A stretch of 22,617 bases of DNA from an uncultured Clostridia bacterium (GTDB lineage Bacteria > Bacillota > Clostridia > Oscillospirales > CAG-272): assembly GCA_904501715.1 (NCBI GenBank), contig CAJGCD010000019.1, positions 1 to 22,617 on the forward strand, given 5' to 3'. Shown piece after piece: positions 14,881-21,474 of this stretch. The position numbers and the translations under genes are program-made. The notes beneath the pieces are model-generated. The model searched no databases. It was not told the origin of the DNA and worked only from the letters and a program-made list of their open reading frames with translations. Each line of letters begins with the position of its first letter. Positions within the stretch are counted from its first letter, which is position 1.

Positions 14881-14902
14881 CCCGAAGCAGCAACGCTTCG
14901 GG
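14881..14902 (-). promoter_or_regulatory. Leader hairpin of the amidoligase operon
   Basis: CCCGAAGC pairs perfectly with GCTTCGGG across AGCAAC. On the minus strand it is followed by AATTTTATTTT and then the ribosome binding site. It could therefore be an attenuator or a 5' stabilising stem between the promoter and the gene. Confidence 0.5.
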
Positions 14903-14913
14903 TTCTCATTTTG

Positions 14914-14957
14914 ATAATATACAGTTGAAAGATTTTGTTAATTCGTAAAACAAAATC
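14914..14957 (-). promoter_or_regulatory. Amidoligase operon promoter with operator-like repeat
   Basis: On the minus strand -35 TTAACA (14941-14936) and -10 TATTAT (14919-14914) are spaced by 16 bases. A perfect 9-bp inverted repeat, GATTTTGTT/AACAAAATC (14931-14939 and 14949-14957), overlaps the -35, consistent with repressor control. Confidence 0.5.
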
Positions 14958-14979
14958 CAATCGAAAAATGCGAAAATGC

Positions 14980-15008
14980 TTGAATTATTCACAAATTTGT
15001 GGTACAAT
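14980..15008 (+). promoter_or_regulatory. Promoter of the structured RNA with palindrome in the spacer
   Basis: A -35 of TTGAAT (14980-14985) and -10 of TACAAT (15003-15008) have a 17-base spacer. The spacer contains a perfect 12-base palindrome, CACAAATTTGTG (14990-15001), a plausible operator. Confidence 0.6.
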
Positions 15009-15013
15009 AATAC

Positions 15014-15230
15014 TGCTACACAATTTAATCAACATCTTTCTCGAGGGAACGCCCTATTTTTATAGGGGGGACTATACCCATTTCCTAATTTACCTTTTAG
15101 AATTTCGTTAAAAACGCAAATTCCTCTTGGTAAATGTAGGATGTTTCCTCTTTTGTTGAGAATTGTGTAGCGACAATCGGAGTTTGCGTTTTTTGTGCGC
15201 TAACTTCGGTTGGCGCACTTTTTTATTTTA
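15014..15230 (+). ncRNA. Candidate structured non-coding RNA
   Basis: No credible reading frame is present, but the stretch has a promoter, a long closing helix and a strong terminator. GCTACACAATT (15015-15025) pairs perfectly with AATTGTGTAGC (15161-15171), extended inward by TCAACA/TGTTGA (15029-15034 and 15154-15159). Inside are CCCTA-N5-TAGGG near 15051-15066 and an arm with TTTACC/GGTAAA and GAATTTCG/CGCAAATTC (about 15089-15134). The 5'-to-3' closing helix around branched arms recalls 6S-like or other regulatory RNAs, but I cannot assign a known family. A competing 12-bp pairing (15113-15124 with 15179-15190) suggests two alternative folds. It lies between the amidoligase operon and the WYL gene. 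Confidence 0.6.
15195..15230 (+). terminator. Strong UUCG-loop terminator of the structured RNA
   Basis: GTGCGCTAAC (15195-15204) pairs with GTTGGCGCAC (15209-15218), with one T-G pair, across a TTCG tetraloop, followed by TTTTTTATTTTA. This is an efficient intrinsic terminator, so the RNA is separate from the WYL mRNA. Confidence 0.88.
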
Positions 15231-15251
15231 CGATAAATACACTCACTTATC

Positions 15252-15287
15252 GCTGTACAAACAAATGTACAGCCACCCAAGTATAAT
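15252..15287 (+). promoter_or_regulatory. Operator and promoter of the WYL operon
   Basis: A perfect inverted repeat, GCTGTACA-AACAAA-TGTACAGC (15252-15273), stands 8 bases (10 from the end of the TGTACA core) before a -10 of TATAAT (15282-15287). It occupies the place of a -35, and no good -35 is present, which suits an activator or an autoregulating repressor. A matching site lies at 20138-20155. Confidence 0.7.
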
Positions 15288-15311
15288 TATCTTTAAAAGG
15301 GGGAGAGGGAT

Positions 15312-16277
15312 ATGCTGACTGAAAGAGCCATTACAATATGCTTGCTGGAAGTATTGCGCGAATATTCGGATTTTAATCACATTCTCTCTATGAGTGAGAT
15401 AATCGGAAAGATAAAGAATATTTACGGTCTTACGCCGGACAGAAGAACCGTTTACAGCGCACTTGATACTCTGGTGGAGCTCGGCTACGATATATCGTTT
15501 TATAAGGAAAACGGCAAGGGTTATTATCTCCGTGACAGACTGCTTGAGCCGTCGGAGGCTCATCTGCTTTCGGATGCCGTATGCACGTTTCCATTCATAT
15601 CGGAAAAGCAGACGGCGCAGCTTATGAAAAAGATTCATTCGCTTGTCAGCACCTACGAACGCAAGCAGATAAAGAATCTGAACGTTATCCGCGCCGACCA
15701 GAAGACCGCTAACAAGAACGTCTTTTACAACATTGAAATACTTGACGAGGCGATAGAGCGTAAGCGCAAGGTCACGTTTGATTACTACGATTACGGAACG
15801 GACAAGCAGTTACATAAACGCCGCGAAAAGAAATACAAAGTCAATCCTTACGGGATGGTTTATGCCAACGAGCACTACTATTTGGTGTGCATAATGTCCC
15901 GTCAGCAGAACGTGTCGATGTACCGCATCGACCGTATTCAGAATATAGAGATAACCGACATTGCGCTTGACGAAAACAATATAGATCCGCACAGCATCGT
16001 CCGTAACGCCGTGTACGCTTACACCGGCGAAGTGGTGGACGTTGAGATGCTTATTGAACCAAAGGTGCTCAGCGACGTTATAGATCGCTTCGGCGCAAAC
16101 CTTATTCTTTCCGAAACGGATGACGGACGTATAAAAGTACGCATCAAAGCCACCGCAATGGGTATGAAATATTGGGCGCTCCAATATCTCGCCTCGGTAG
16201 AGGTGGTCGAGCCGAAAGAGTTGCGGGACGAGATAACGGGGATGCTGAAGGATAATTGGTATTGTAAAGAGGGGTAA
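15312..16277 (+). CDS. WYL-domain transcriptional regulator
   Basis: A 321-residue regulator. Residues 1-75 form a winged helix-turn-helix (helix pair around SMSEIIGKIKNIYGL and DRRTVYSALDTL, wing GKGYYLRD). The WYL ligand-sensing domain spans about 140-220, with VNPYGMVYANEHYYLVC (177-193) and YRIDRI (204-209). A WCX-type C-terminal extension follows. Proteins of this family bind nucleic acid or nucleotide ligands and often control phage-defence operons. GGGGGAG lies about 8 bases upstream. It is the first gene of a rightward run whose next gene starts 4 bases after its stop. Two copies of one operator, before this gene and at 20138, suggest autoregulation plus control of a second operon. 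Its GC content is higher than that of the cassette that follows. Confidence 0.92.
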   Translation: MLTERAITICLLEVLREYSDFNHILSMSEIIGKIKNIYGLTPDRRTVYSALDTLVELGYDISFYKENGKGYYLRDRLLEPSEAHLLSDAVCTFPFISEKQTAQLMKKIHSLVSTYERKQIKNLNVIRADQKTANKNVFYNIEILDEAIERKRKVTFDYYDYGTDKQLHKRREKKYKVNPYGMVYANEHYYLVCIMSRQQNVSMYRIDRIQNIEITDIALDENNIDPHSIVRNAVYAYTGEVVDVEMLIEPKVLSDVIDRFGANLILSETDDGRIKVRIKATAMGMKYWALQYLASVEVVEPKELRDEITGMLKDNWYCKEG

Positions 16278-16281
16278 TGGT

Positions 16282-17535
16282 ATGGATGAATTTCTTTTAC
16301 GCAGAATGAAAAGCCAAGCTGAGAATTCTCAAAAAATGCTTGATGCAAAAAAAGCGCACAACGATTCTATGGCAAAAACAGAAATAGGCTTGGAAGAACT
16401 CAAACGAAAGCACGAACAAGCGCAAAGAGTTTTCGAGGATCCAAACGTAATTGCCAAAATACATACTCAATTCAAAGACGAAACAAAACTGAATGAAAAA
16501 GATATAGCCTTTCTTTTGGGAGCAACTGCGTTACAGATGCTTCGTTGGGTTTTACTTCCGAAATTAGAGTTTGATTTTAAAAAAATCCCTCAAGAAAAGC
16601 GAATGGATGCGAAGGTAGGCGGTAAAATCGAAGAGAATGAAGTTAAAAAATTTTTATCAAAAAAAGGAATTAGTTCCACAAAAATCGAACATCATATTCA
16701 AAAATACACTTGGGATAAACTTCTTATTGCTCCTGTTCCATACGATGCAATGATTGGAAGTGAAAAAATAGTAATTGAAGGCGTGACTGATTTTGGAAAA
16801 AATATTGCAGGCAAAAACCATCACTCAGCAACTTGGGGGCACGACCCCGTTGTTGGGTGGGTATTCGGGCCTATGAATATTACTTCTCGAATGATTACTT
16901 TTAGAAATTTTGAAACATATTATGTGGCGCAAATTGATGCTTCCAAAAGGCAACGCATAACCCGAAGGACCTCAATGGGAAATATGATACAAAAATCCAT
17001 GAAAACTTGGGGCGATGACTTAAAAACGCTTGGAACATCTCTTATTAAGCAGCGTCTTCATTTAGAATCTGATAAGTATACAAAATATGGATTGCCAATA
17101 CCATTTGTATCCCCAGAAAAAGCTCAAAGGCTCTTACTTGACGGATGGAATAGTAATGAAGTAGAACGCCTGTTTTCTAAGGTAGCTAAAGATCTTGCTG
17201 TAGTCGGCGCTCAGTTGGGACTCGCTGTATTGATAGATCAACTTGTAAAAGCATTACATCTTATGTGTTATGACGAAACAGAAGATGGTTCTATCGGAAC
17301 GTACCAAGTAAAATCACAAAAAATATTATGTTATTCTACTGGTATGGCTGAGATTGCAAATGGAATTTACGTTGCTTCAACAGGTGATATTGGTAAAATA
17401 GACATTGGCGGATATATTAATTTCGCAAAAAATTTGATTACAGCAGCAAAAATCAAGTCACAAATTGAAACTGAATTTCTTGAAAAAGAATTGTCAAGAA
17501 AAATTTACGGAGAGGAATATTATTGGGAGGTATAA
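16282..17535 (+). CDS. Unknown protein with HHx5GHDP motif, first gene of the GTPase cassette
   Basis: A 417-residue protein. Residues 1-55 form a charged, probably coiled-coil helix. A short hydrophobic stretch (76-93, FLLGATALQMLRWVLLP) may touch a membrane. The most striking segment is residues 178-196 (KNHHSATWGHDPVVGWVFG): two histidines, then GHDP, then GWxFG. I have an impression of similar motifs in uncharacterised gut-bacterial proteins, but I cannot name the family. His/Asp clusters of this kind could bind a metal. A second hydrophobic region is at 305-328. The gene starts 4 bases after the WYL stop and ends 1 base before the GTPase start, so the three should be co-expressed. Base use is AT-rich, unlike the WYL gene. 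Confidence 0.85.
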   Translation: MDEFLLRRMKSQAENSQKMLDAKKAHNDSMAKTEIGLEELKRKHEQAQRVFEDPNVIAKIHTQFKDETKLNEKDIAFLLGATALQMLRWVLLPKLEFDFKKIPQEKRMDAKVGGKIEENEVKKFLSKKGISSTKIEHHIQKYTWDKLLIAPVPYDAMIGSEKIVIEGVTDFGKNIAGKNHHSATWGHDPVVGWVFGPMNITSRMITFRNFETYYVAQIDASKRQRITRRTSMGNMIQKSMKTWGDDLKTLGTSLIKQRLHLESDKYTKYGLPIPFVSPEKAQRLLLDGWNSNEVERLFSKVAKDLAVVGAQLGLAVLIDQLVKALHLMCYDETEDGSIGTYQVKSQKILCYSTGMAEIANGIYVASTGDIGKIDIGGYINFAKNLITAAKIKSQIETEFLEKELSRKIYGEEYYWEV

Positions 17536-17536
17536 A

Positions 17537-19363
17537 ATGGTCACGGAAAAAACTGCACAAAAAAGAGAACAAGCGGTCTTAAATGCTACAAAAGTATATT
17601 TTGATAAAATAGGTTCTGGAATTGAGTTTCTGAAACGGACACAAGAGGCGGAAGCTAAAAGAGCCGAGGCACGAGCGGCAGCTATGGAACAGGCTATGGA
17701 GGATAATTACGAATTTGAAGCCGAAGAATATATGCATCGGAGGGCTATAGAACAAACACTTGCATCTCAACTCGATTCAGTAAGACGCAAAACCGAAACA
17801 AATACCGGCGGGGTAGAACTGATAATGAGTGAAATGAATATACGATGTGAAAACTGCGGAGCTTTTATGTCGCCCGTGCAAATTGTCTGCCATAATTGCG
17901 GAGCGTTTTCTCACATATTTCCTTATAATGTTGAAGACGCAGAGCGTATCAGCCATATGGCAGCGCAAGACATATTTCCGCTATCTGAAAAGCTAAAAGT
18001 TGTATCTTCTAATAATGCGCCATACAATGAAGTACAAAAACATTTTGACGCAATGGCAAAAATTGAAGCTGTGGCAAATTTGTATGGCCAATATGGCAGT
18101 TCGGAAACTCATAAAATATCTTATAAAAAAATAGCAACAGAAGCAAAGAGGTTTCTTATAAATGCTCAAAACAAAGCGGTTGAAATAGCTGTTGTGGGCA
18201 ATGTTAAAGCTGGAAAATCTATGTTAATAAACGCATTGCTTGGTGATAGAATGGCAAGCGTTGATGCTACTCCTGAAACTTCTGTATTAGTTAAGTATAG
18301 AACGACGAAAAATAAATACTATACCAAGGTATCTTTTTATACAGAAGAACAATGGGATGCGTTGTTTAATTCAGCAAAAGCAGAAGGACGAAAAACGGCT
18401 TTCGTTGAAAGTTATGAAATGCTAAAAGCTGATTCTATTAAGAACCTTTATTTGAATAAATCAACCGCATACGAAGAATACGAAACTAAGCAGGATTTGA
18501 AAAGCGCTATTACAAAGTGGACTTCTTCCACTACCCCAGAGCATTTTTTTGTCAGCGAAGTGGAACTCGGTTTCGTCAGCAATGATTTACCTCACGATGT
18601 TATGCTTGTTGATACTCCCGGTTTGCAAGATCCCGTTGAATTTCGGTCAAATATAACCCGTAAATATATCAATAAAGCACATTGGGTTTTAGCTTGTATA
18701 TCTAATGAGAATCTAAATAGCAAGAATGAACTTGATTTTCTAAGCCAAGTATGTGCTAATTTACAACACGATATTCGACGCCTTTTTATTGTCGCTACAA
18801 AAGCGGATATAGTTGAAGAAGATGATAGGAAGAAAAAACAAAAATTATTTTTAAAAGACATAGCACCGCTGTATGGAGATGAAATTGGTATCATTAAGGA
18901 CTGTTTTATCTCTGTTGCAGCACAAGCTCATTTACTTTCTAAAGAAAAATGGGTGGGAATTCCTTTGTCTAAAGGAGATAATAAATCGCTAAAAAAAGCT
19001 ACGTATGAATTTGACATTGATTTTGATGATCCGGAAATAAGCAAAGATGAAATTTTGTCAAAATTCAAAATTAACGCCTTGCTTAAGCGCCTTGAATCAA
19101 AAGTAATAAAAAAACGGCGTAATGAAATAATTGCTATGATTAGCGAAGATTATAAGAAAGCGAACTTAACAATCGCAACAGAAGTCAAAGTGCTTTCTTT
19201 GTTGTCAAGTGAACAGTTGTTAAGTCTTCACGATGAATCGGAAGCATTTTTTGAGGAAAACGAAAATCTTGAACGTGAATATAATGAAAAGAAAAACGAA
19301 CTCTCAGATTTGAAAGAATTGTTGGAAAGCTATCAAATTAATGTATCAAAAGGAGAAGAATGA
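17537..19363 (+). CDS. Dynamin-like GTPase with N-terminal zinc ribbon
   Basis: A 608-residue protein from the ATG at 17537, which follows GGGAGG with ideal spacing; an earlier in-frame ATG (17465) would lie deep inside the upstream gene. Residues 1-85 are a charged helix. A zinc ribbon follows, with Cys104, Cys107, Cys118 and Cys121. The GTPase domain has G1 GNVKAGKS (221-228), a switch with ATPETS (about 244-249), G3 DTPG (359-362) and G4 TKAD (421-424). The large insert between G2 and G3 and the helical C-terminus (about 510-600, coiled coil) fit dynamin-family large GTPases, which remodel or tether membranes. LeoA-type relatives occur in anti-phage systems such as Eleos; membership here is not shown. 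The stop overlaps the next gene. Confidence 0.88.
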   Translation: MVTEKTAQKREQAVLNATKVYFDKIGSGIEFLKRTQEAEAKRAEARAAAMEQAMEDNYEFEAEEYMHRRAIEQTLASQLDSVRRKTETNTGGVELIMSEMNIRCENCGAFMSPVQIVCHNCGAFSHIFPYNVEDAERISHMAAQDIFPLSEKLKVVSSNNAPYNEVQKHFDAMAKIEAVANLYGQYGSSETHKISYKKIATEAKRFLINAQNKAVEIAVVGNVKAGKSMLINALLGDRMASVDATPETSVLVKYRTTKNKYYTKVSFYTEEQWDALFNSAKAEGRKTAFVESYEMLKADSIKNLYLNKSTAYEEYETKQDLKSAITKWTSSTTPEHFFVSEVELGFVSNDLPHDVMLVDTPGLQDPVEFRSNITRKYINKAHWVLACISNENLNSKNELDFLSQVCANLQHDIRRLFIVATKADIVEEDDRKKKQKLFLKDIAPLYGDEIGIIKDCFISVAAQAHLLSKEKWVGIPLSKGDNKSLKKATYEFDIDFDDPEISKDEILSKFKINALLKRLESKVIKKRRNEIIAMISEDYKKANLTIATEVKVLSLLSSEQLLSLHDESEAFFEENENLEREYNEKKNELSDLKELLESYQINVSKGEE

Positions 19364-20130
19364 TGGGATTTTGGAATTTTGTTAAAAAAGCTATTACATT
19401 ACCTCAAAAGCTTCATTCTGAAGTTGTTCGTAAGGTAGGAGAAGTTCTTCAAAAGTCCAATTCTCCGTTGATATTTACAACTGGATTTAAGTTGGAAGAA
19501 ATAGCTGATAAGATTGAACCAAAATGTTATAAGGCAAGTGTTGCGTCCAATGTAGAAACCGTAGATTTTGAAAAGCGTTGCTCGGAGTATTACAATATCG
19601 CCACAGGGGAGATTAATCCTAAAATTGATAACTTTATCCTTGATGCAAAAGCTGAGTTGTTAGACAAAAAAAGAGTATTTCAATACTTCGTTACCGAAGA
19701 TTTCTTTGAACAAATCAAGAAGATATGCGAAACTGCTTCATTCGAATCAGAAAGAGACAAAATTCTATCATCTGTTGGACAAGCTTTTTCAAATGATAAT
19801 AAAGAATTTTTGCGCATCGTTGAGATTAAAGAAGACAAGGAACGCCAAGAAGAATTTAAAAAATTTGTGGAAACGAAAATCAAAGAAATTTGCACTGATT
19901 TTGAAGATTTAGTTATCCAAAAGAAAGATGAATACATTACCTCGATGATAAAAATAGTTAGAGAGTATTATGAACAACAAGAAACTATTTTGGATGAAAT
20001 AAAACGCCATTATGAGGAAATGATAAAAGAAAAAAACAATCCCGATTTTGTCAGCATTCGTTTTTCAAAAAATGCAGTTGATATTGCATATTCCAGATGC
20101 ATTTTGAGCCTTTTATATCAAAATAGTTAA
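19360..20130 (+). CDS. Helical partner protein of the GTPase cassette
   Basis: A 256-residue protein overlapping the GTPase stop. There are two adjacent ATG codons, at 19360 and 19363; GGAG is 4 and 7 bases upstream of them respectively, so the second may be used. The N-terminus is amphipathic (MMGFWNFVKKAITLPQKLH), a possible membrane-binding helix. From residue 65 on, the sequence is almost entirely charged helix with heptad-like stretches (about 140-230), as in the stalk of dynamins or a coiled-coil partner. No catalytic motif is visible. The tight coupling implies a fixed ratio with the GTPase, perhaps a split stalk or effector subunit. The next genes have a separate promoter. Confidence 0.82.
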   Translation: MMGFWNFVKKAITLPQKLHSEVVRKVGEVLQKSNSPLIFTTGFKLEEIADKIEPKCYKASVASNVETVDFEKRCSEYYNIATGEINPKIDNFILDAKAELLDKKRVFQYFVTEDFFEQIKKICETASFESERDKILSSVGQAFSNDNKEFLRIVEIKEDKERQEEFKKFVETKIKEICTDFEDLVIQKKDEYITSMIKIVREYYEQQETILDEIKRHYEEMIKEKNNPDFVSIRFSKNAVDIAYSRCILSLLYQNS

Positions 20131-20137
20131 CTGCCTC

Positions 20138-20172
20138 TGTACAAACATCCGTACACCCTAATATGATATAAT
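20138..20172 (+). promoter_or_regulatory. Second WYL-type operator and promoter
   Basis: TGTACA-AACATC-CGTACA (20138-20155) differs by one base from the dyad core at 15254-15271 and has the same 6-base gap and the same first bases of the spacer. A -10 of TATAAT (20167-20172) stands 11 bases further on, nearly the same distance as in the first site. It implies common control of both operons. Confidence 0.7.
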
Positions 20173-20208
20173 CTCCTTGCAAGCAAAACAGCGAGGAGAT
20201 TATTTTTT

Positions 20209-20388
20209 ATGCGAACACAACCGCCTATCGTTGCCGCCGCAAAGAAGCACGGCATTGACAGCTTCCGTGAACTTATAGACAAAGGACTTTATACCGTAAC
20301 TGTACTGCCGAAGCAGTCCGTTAATGAAATCAGAAAAATGCTTGAAGAATCCGATAAACTTAAAGCGCACGAAAGGCAGAACATATGA
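20209..20388 (+). CDS. Small unknown protein, 59 aa
   Basis: A 59-residue protein starting MRTQPPIVAA and ending KAHERQNI. GAGGAG lies 10 bases upstream, and the gene stop overlaps the next start as ATGA (20385-20388). It looks like a compact mixed fold with a basic N-terminal helix, a strand (LYTVTVLP) and a charged C-terminal helix. I do not recognise it. The place directly behind the second WYL-type operator makes it the lead gene of a regulated three-gene operon. A small DNA-binding or antitoxin-like role is possible but unsupported. Confidence 0.7.
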   Translation: MRTQPPIVAAAKKHGIDSFRELIDKGLYTVTVLPKQSVNEIRKMLEESDKLKAHERQNI

Positions 20389-20918
20389 CTTTTGTAGATG
20401 AGTTAAAAGCGAAGGAGCGCGAGCCTTACAATCCCGTTCCCGCGCCAACTAAAGAAGAGCTTGAGCATCAAAAACGACACGAATATATTATGTCCGGCGA
20501 TTTTGCACGGGACATTATTGACAAGCTGAAACGATATTTACTTGACGAATTGGAAGCCTCTCGCATATTCGGTTCTCCTATGGAGCGGTATCATACAGTA
20601 CGCTGTATTTATGAGGAACGCGAATATCGCAAAAAAGAGCGTGAGTATCACAAGAAATGCTACTGCTCCGAGGGACAGGGCGTGGACAAAAAAGAACGCA
20701 AACGAGAATTACTAAAATACCATCTGCCACACCGTGTCTTTGATAAAGACGAGGCAGACTGCTTGAAAAGGCAACTGCAAAAATCGCTTGTTGCCGATGA
20801 CTTCAATGTGTCTTTCGATATAAAAGAGTTTAAATATAAGATTTGCAGTGGTTTAGGCTTAGGCGTAGAAAAGAAAAGCTATGGATATACAATGAGCTTT
20901 ACCGTTCATTGGAAATAA
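20385..20918 (+). CDS. Unknown 177-aa charged protein
   Basis: A 177-residue, highly charged soluble protein, rich in Lys, Glu, Arg and Tyr. The central region (about 65-115) is strongly basic and helical (YEEREYRKKEREYHKK). The end (about 120-177) has a more folded look with alternating hydrophobics (VSFDIKEFKYKICSGL). It is translationally coupled to the 59-aa gene by the ATGA overlap. No motif is recognised. The base composition is intermediate and closer to the WYL gene than to the AT-rich GTPase cassette, so this operon and the WYL gene may be the older pair. Confidence 0.75.
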   Translation: MTFVDELKAKEREPYNPVPAPTKEELEHQKRHEYIMSGDFARDIIDKLKRYLLDELEASRIFGSPMERYHTVRCIYEEREYRKKEREYHKKCYCSEGQGVDKKERKRELLKYHLPHRVFDKDEADCLKRQLQKSLVADDFNVSFDIKEFKYKICSGLGLGVEKKSYGYTMSFTVHWK

Positions 20919-20938
20919 AATTTTGGAGGTCAACTATT

Positions 20939-21280
20939 ATGAAAATTATGAATACGGTCAAATTAGTCGATAATCTTTACGGAAGAGGTTTATCTGCACT
21001 TCTTGATGATAAACCGGAGAGTAAAGCAACAACGGAAACCGAGAACGAAATCAAGAAAAAAATCAAGTCATTGAAAGATGAACGCAACACCCATAATCAG
21101 CGGATAGCGGCAATTGATGCTGAGGTTTCAAAGCTTGAAGCCGAATTATCGATTATTGCTGAACAAAACAAAGCCGACAAAATAACCGATCTTGAAAACG
21201 AATATTCACAACACGAGCAACGGATGGCATCGATCAAAAGTCAGCTCGAACAGTTAAAAGCAACTCCCGTGACAACCTAA
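20939..21280 (+). CDS. Coiled-coil protein, 113 aa
   Basis: A 113-residue protein beginning MKIMNTVKLV. I chose the ATG at 20939 because GGAGG lies 9 bases upstream; the longer in-frame opening at 20843 overlaps the previous gene and has no site. Residues about 38-108 form a continuous Lys/Glu/Gln-rich heptad pattern (KIKSLKDERN, AEVSKLEAEL, IKSQLEQLKA), a clear coiled coil. A short N-terminal segment of about 25 residues precedes it. It is the last gene of the operon and is followed by a strong terminator. Function unknown. Confidence 0.78.
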   Translation: MKIMNTVKLVDNLYGRGLSALLDDKPESKATTETENEIKKKIKSLKDERNTHNQRIAAIDAEVSKLEAELSIIAEQNKADKITDLENEYSQHEQRMASIKSQLEQLKATPVTT

Positions 21281-21355
21281 AACTGCTTGGTCGGAATGAT
21301 TTTCTCCTTTAAGTCATTCCTTCTATGCTCAAAGTCTCACATACTCCTTTGAGCA
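21281..21355. other. Hairpin-rich right end of the island
   Basis: Two short inverted repeats stand here: GGAATGA/TCATTCC (21293-21320) and GCTCAAAG/CTTTGAGC (21327-21354). Together with the terminator that follows they form a stack of three hairpins close to the right attachment repeat. Confidence 0.45.
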
Positions 21356-21400
21356 GTCCCCCTTGGATGATTGTGGCATTCAAGGGGGACATTTTTTGTT
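21356..21400 (+). terminator. Terminator of the second rightward operon
   Basis: GTCCCCCTTG (21356-21365) pairs perfectly with CAAGGGGGAC (21381-21390), followed by ATTTTTTG. It is a strong intrinsic terminator behind the coiled-coil gene and the last element before the right attachment repeat. Confidence 0.85.
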
Positions 21401-21419
21401 GTGCATTTGAGATACAATG

Positions 21420-21433
21420 CTCCTTCTCCGCCA
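21420..21433 (+). repeat. Right attachment repeat (copy of tRNA-Ser 3' end)
   Basis: This is an exact 14-base copy of 5539-5552, including CCA, with no tRNA body before it. It marks the right junction of the island. Confidence 0.75.
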
Positions 21434-21436
21434 AAG

Positions 21437-21474
21437 AAGAACCGTAATTTTGATACAAAGTTACGGTTCTTTTT
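21437..21474 (+). terminator. Displaced tRNA terminator right of the island
   Basis: AAGAACCGTAATTTTG (21437-21452) pairs with CAAAGTTACGGTTCTT (21456-21471) across three bases, followed by TTTC. It starts three bases after the CCA of the repeat, the same distance as in the present tRNA-Ser unit. It was therefore probably the original terminator of that gene. Confidence 0.7.

Larger units (their letters stand above)
5539..21433. mobile_element. Genomic island integrated at tRNA-Ser(GCU), about 15.9 kb
   Basis: The island is bounded by the 14-bp direct repeats of the tRNA 3' end. It carries a large serine recombinase, a small serine resolvase, an SF2 helicase, an amidoligase/glutamine amidotransferase pair, a WYL regulator, a structured RNA and AT-rich cargo of unknown function. 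The terminator-like hairpin just right of the second repeat (21437-21471) looks like the original terminator of the tRNA gene, displaced by insertion, while the present tRNA has a different hairpin (5555-5584). No relaxase, coupling protein, capsid or tyrosine integrase is present. It would therefore need its serine recombinase or a helper to move. Tandem or nested insertions at the same site are possible. Confidence 0.65.

Noticed and set aside
14980..15230. Retron-type RNA
   Set aside because: The paired ends recall a retron RNA, but no reverse transcriptase gene is present anywhere in the window.
18592..18894. 100-codon open frame on the minus strand inside the GTPase gene
   Set aside because: It is antisense to the G3-G4 region of the GTPase and lacks a ribosome binding site.
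20209..20918. Toxin-antitoxin pair made of the 59-aa and 177-aa proteins
   Set aside because: Size and coupling fit, but neither protein shows a known toxin or antitoxin motif, so I do not call it.
5539..21433. Conjugative element or prophage
   Set aside because: No relaxase, type IV secretion, coupling ATPase, terminase, portal or capsid gene is present, so neither label fits the visible genes.
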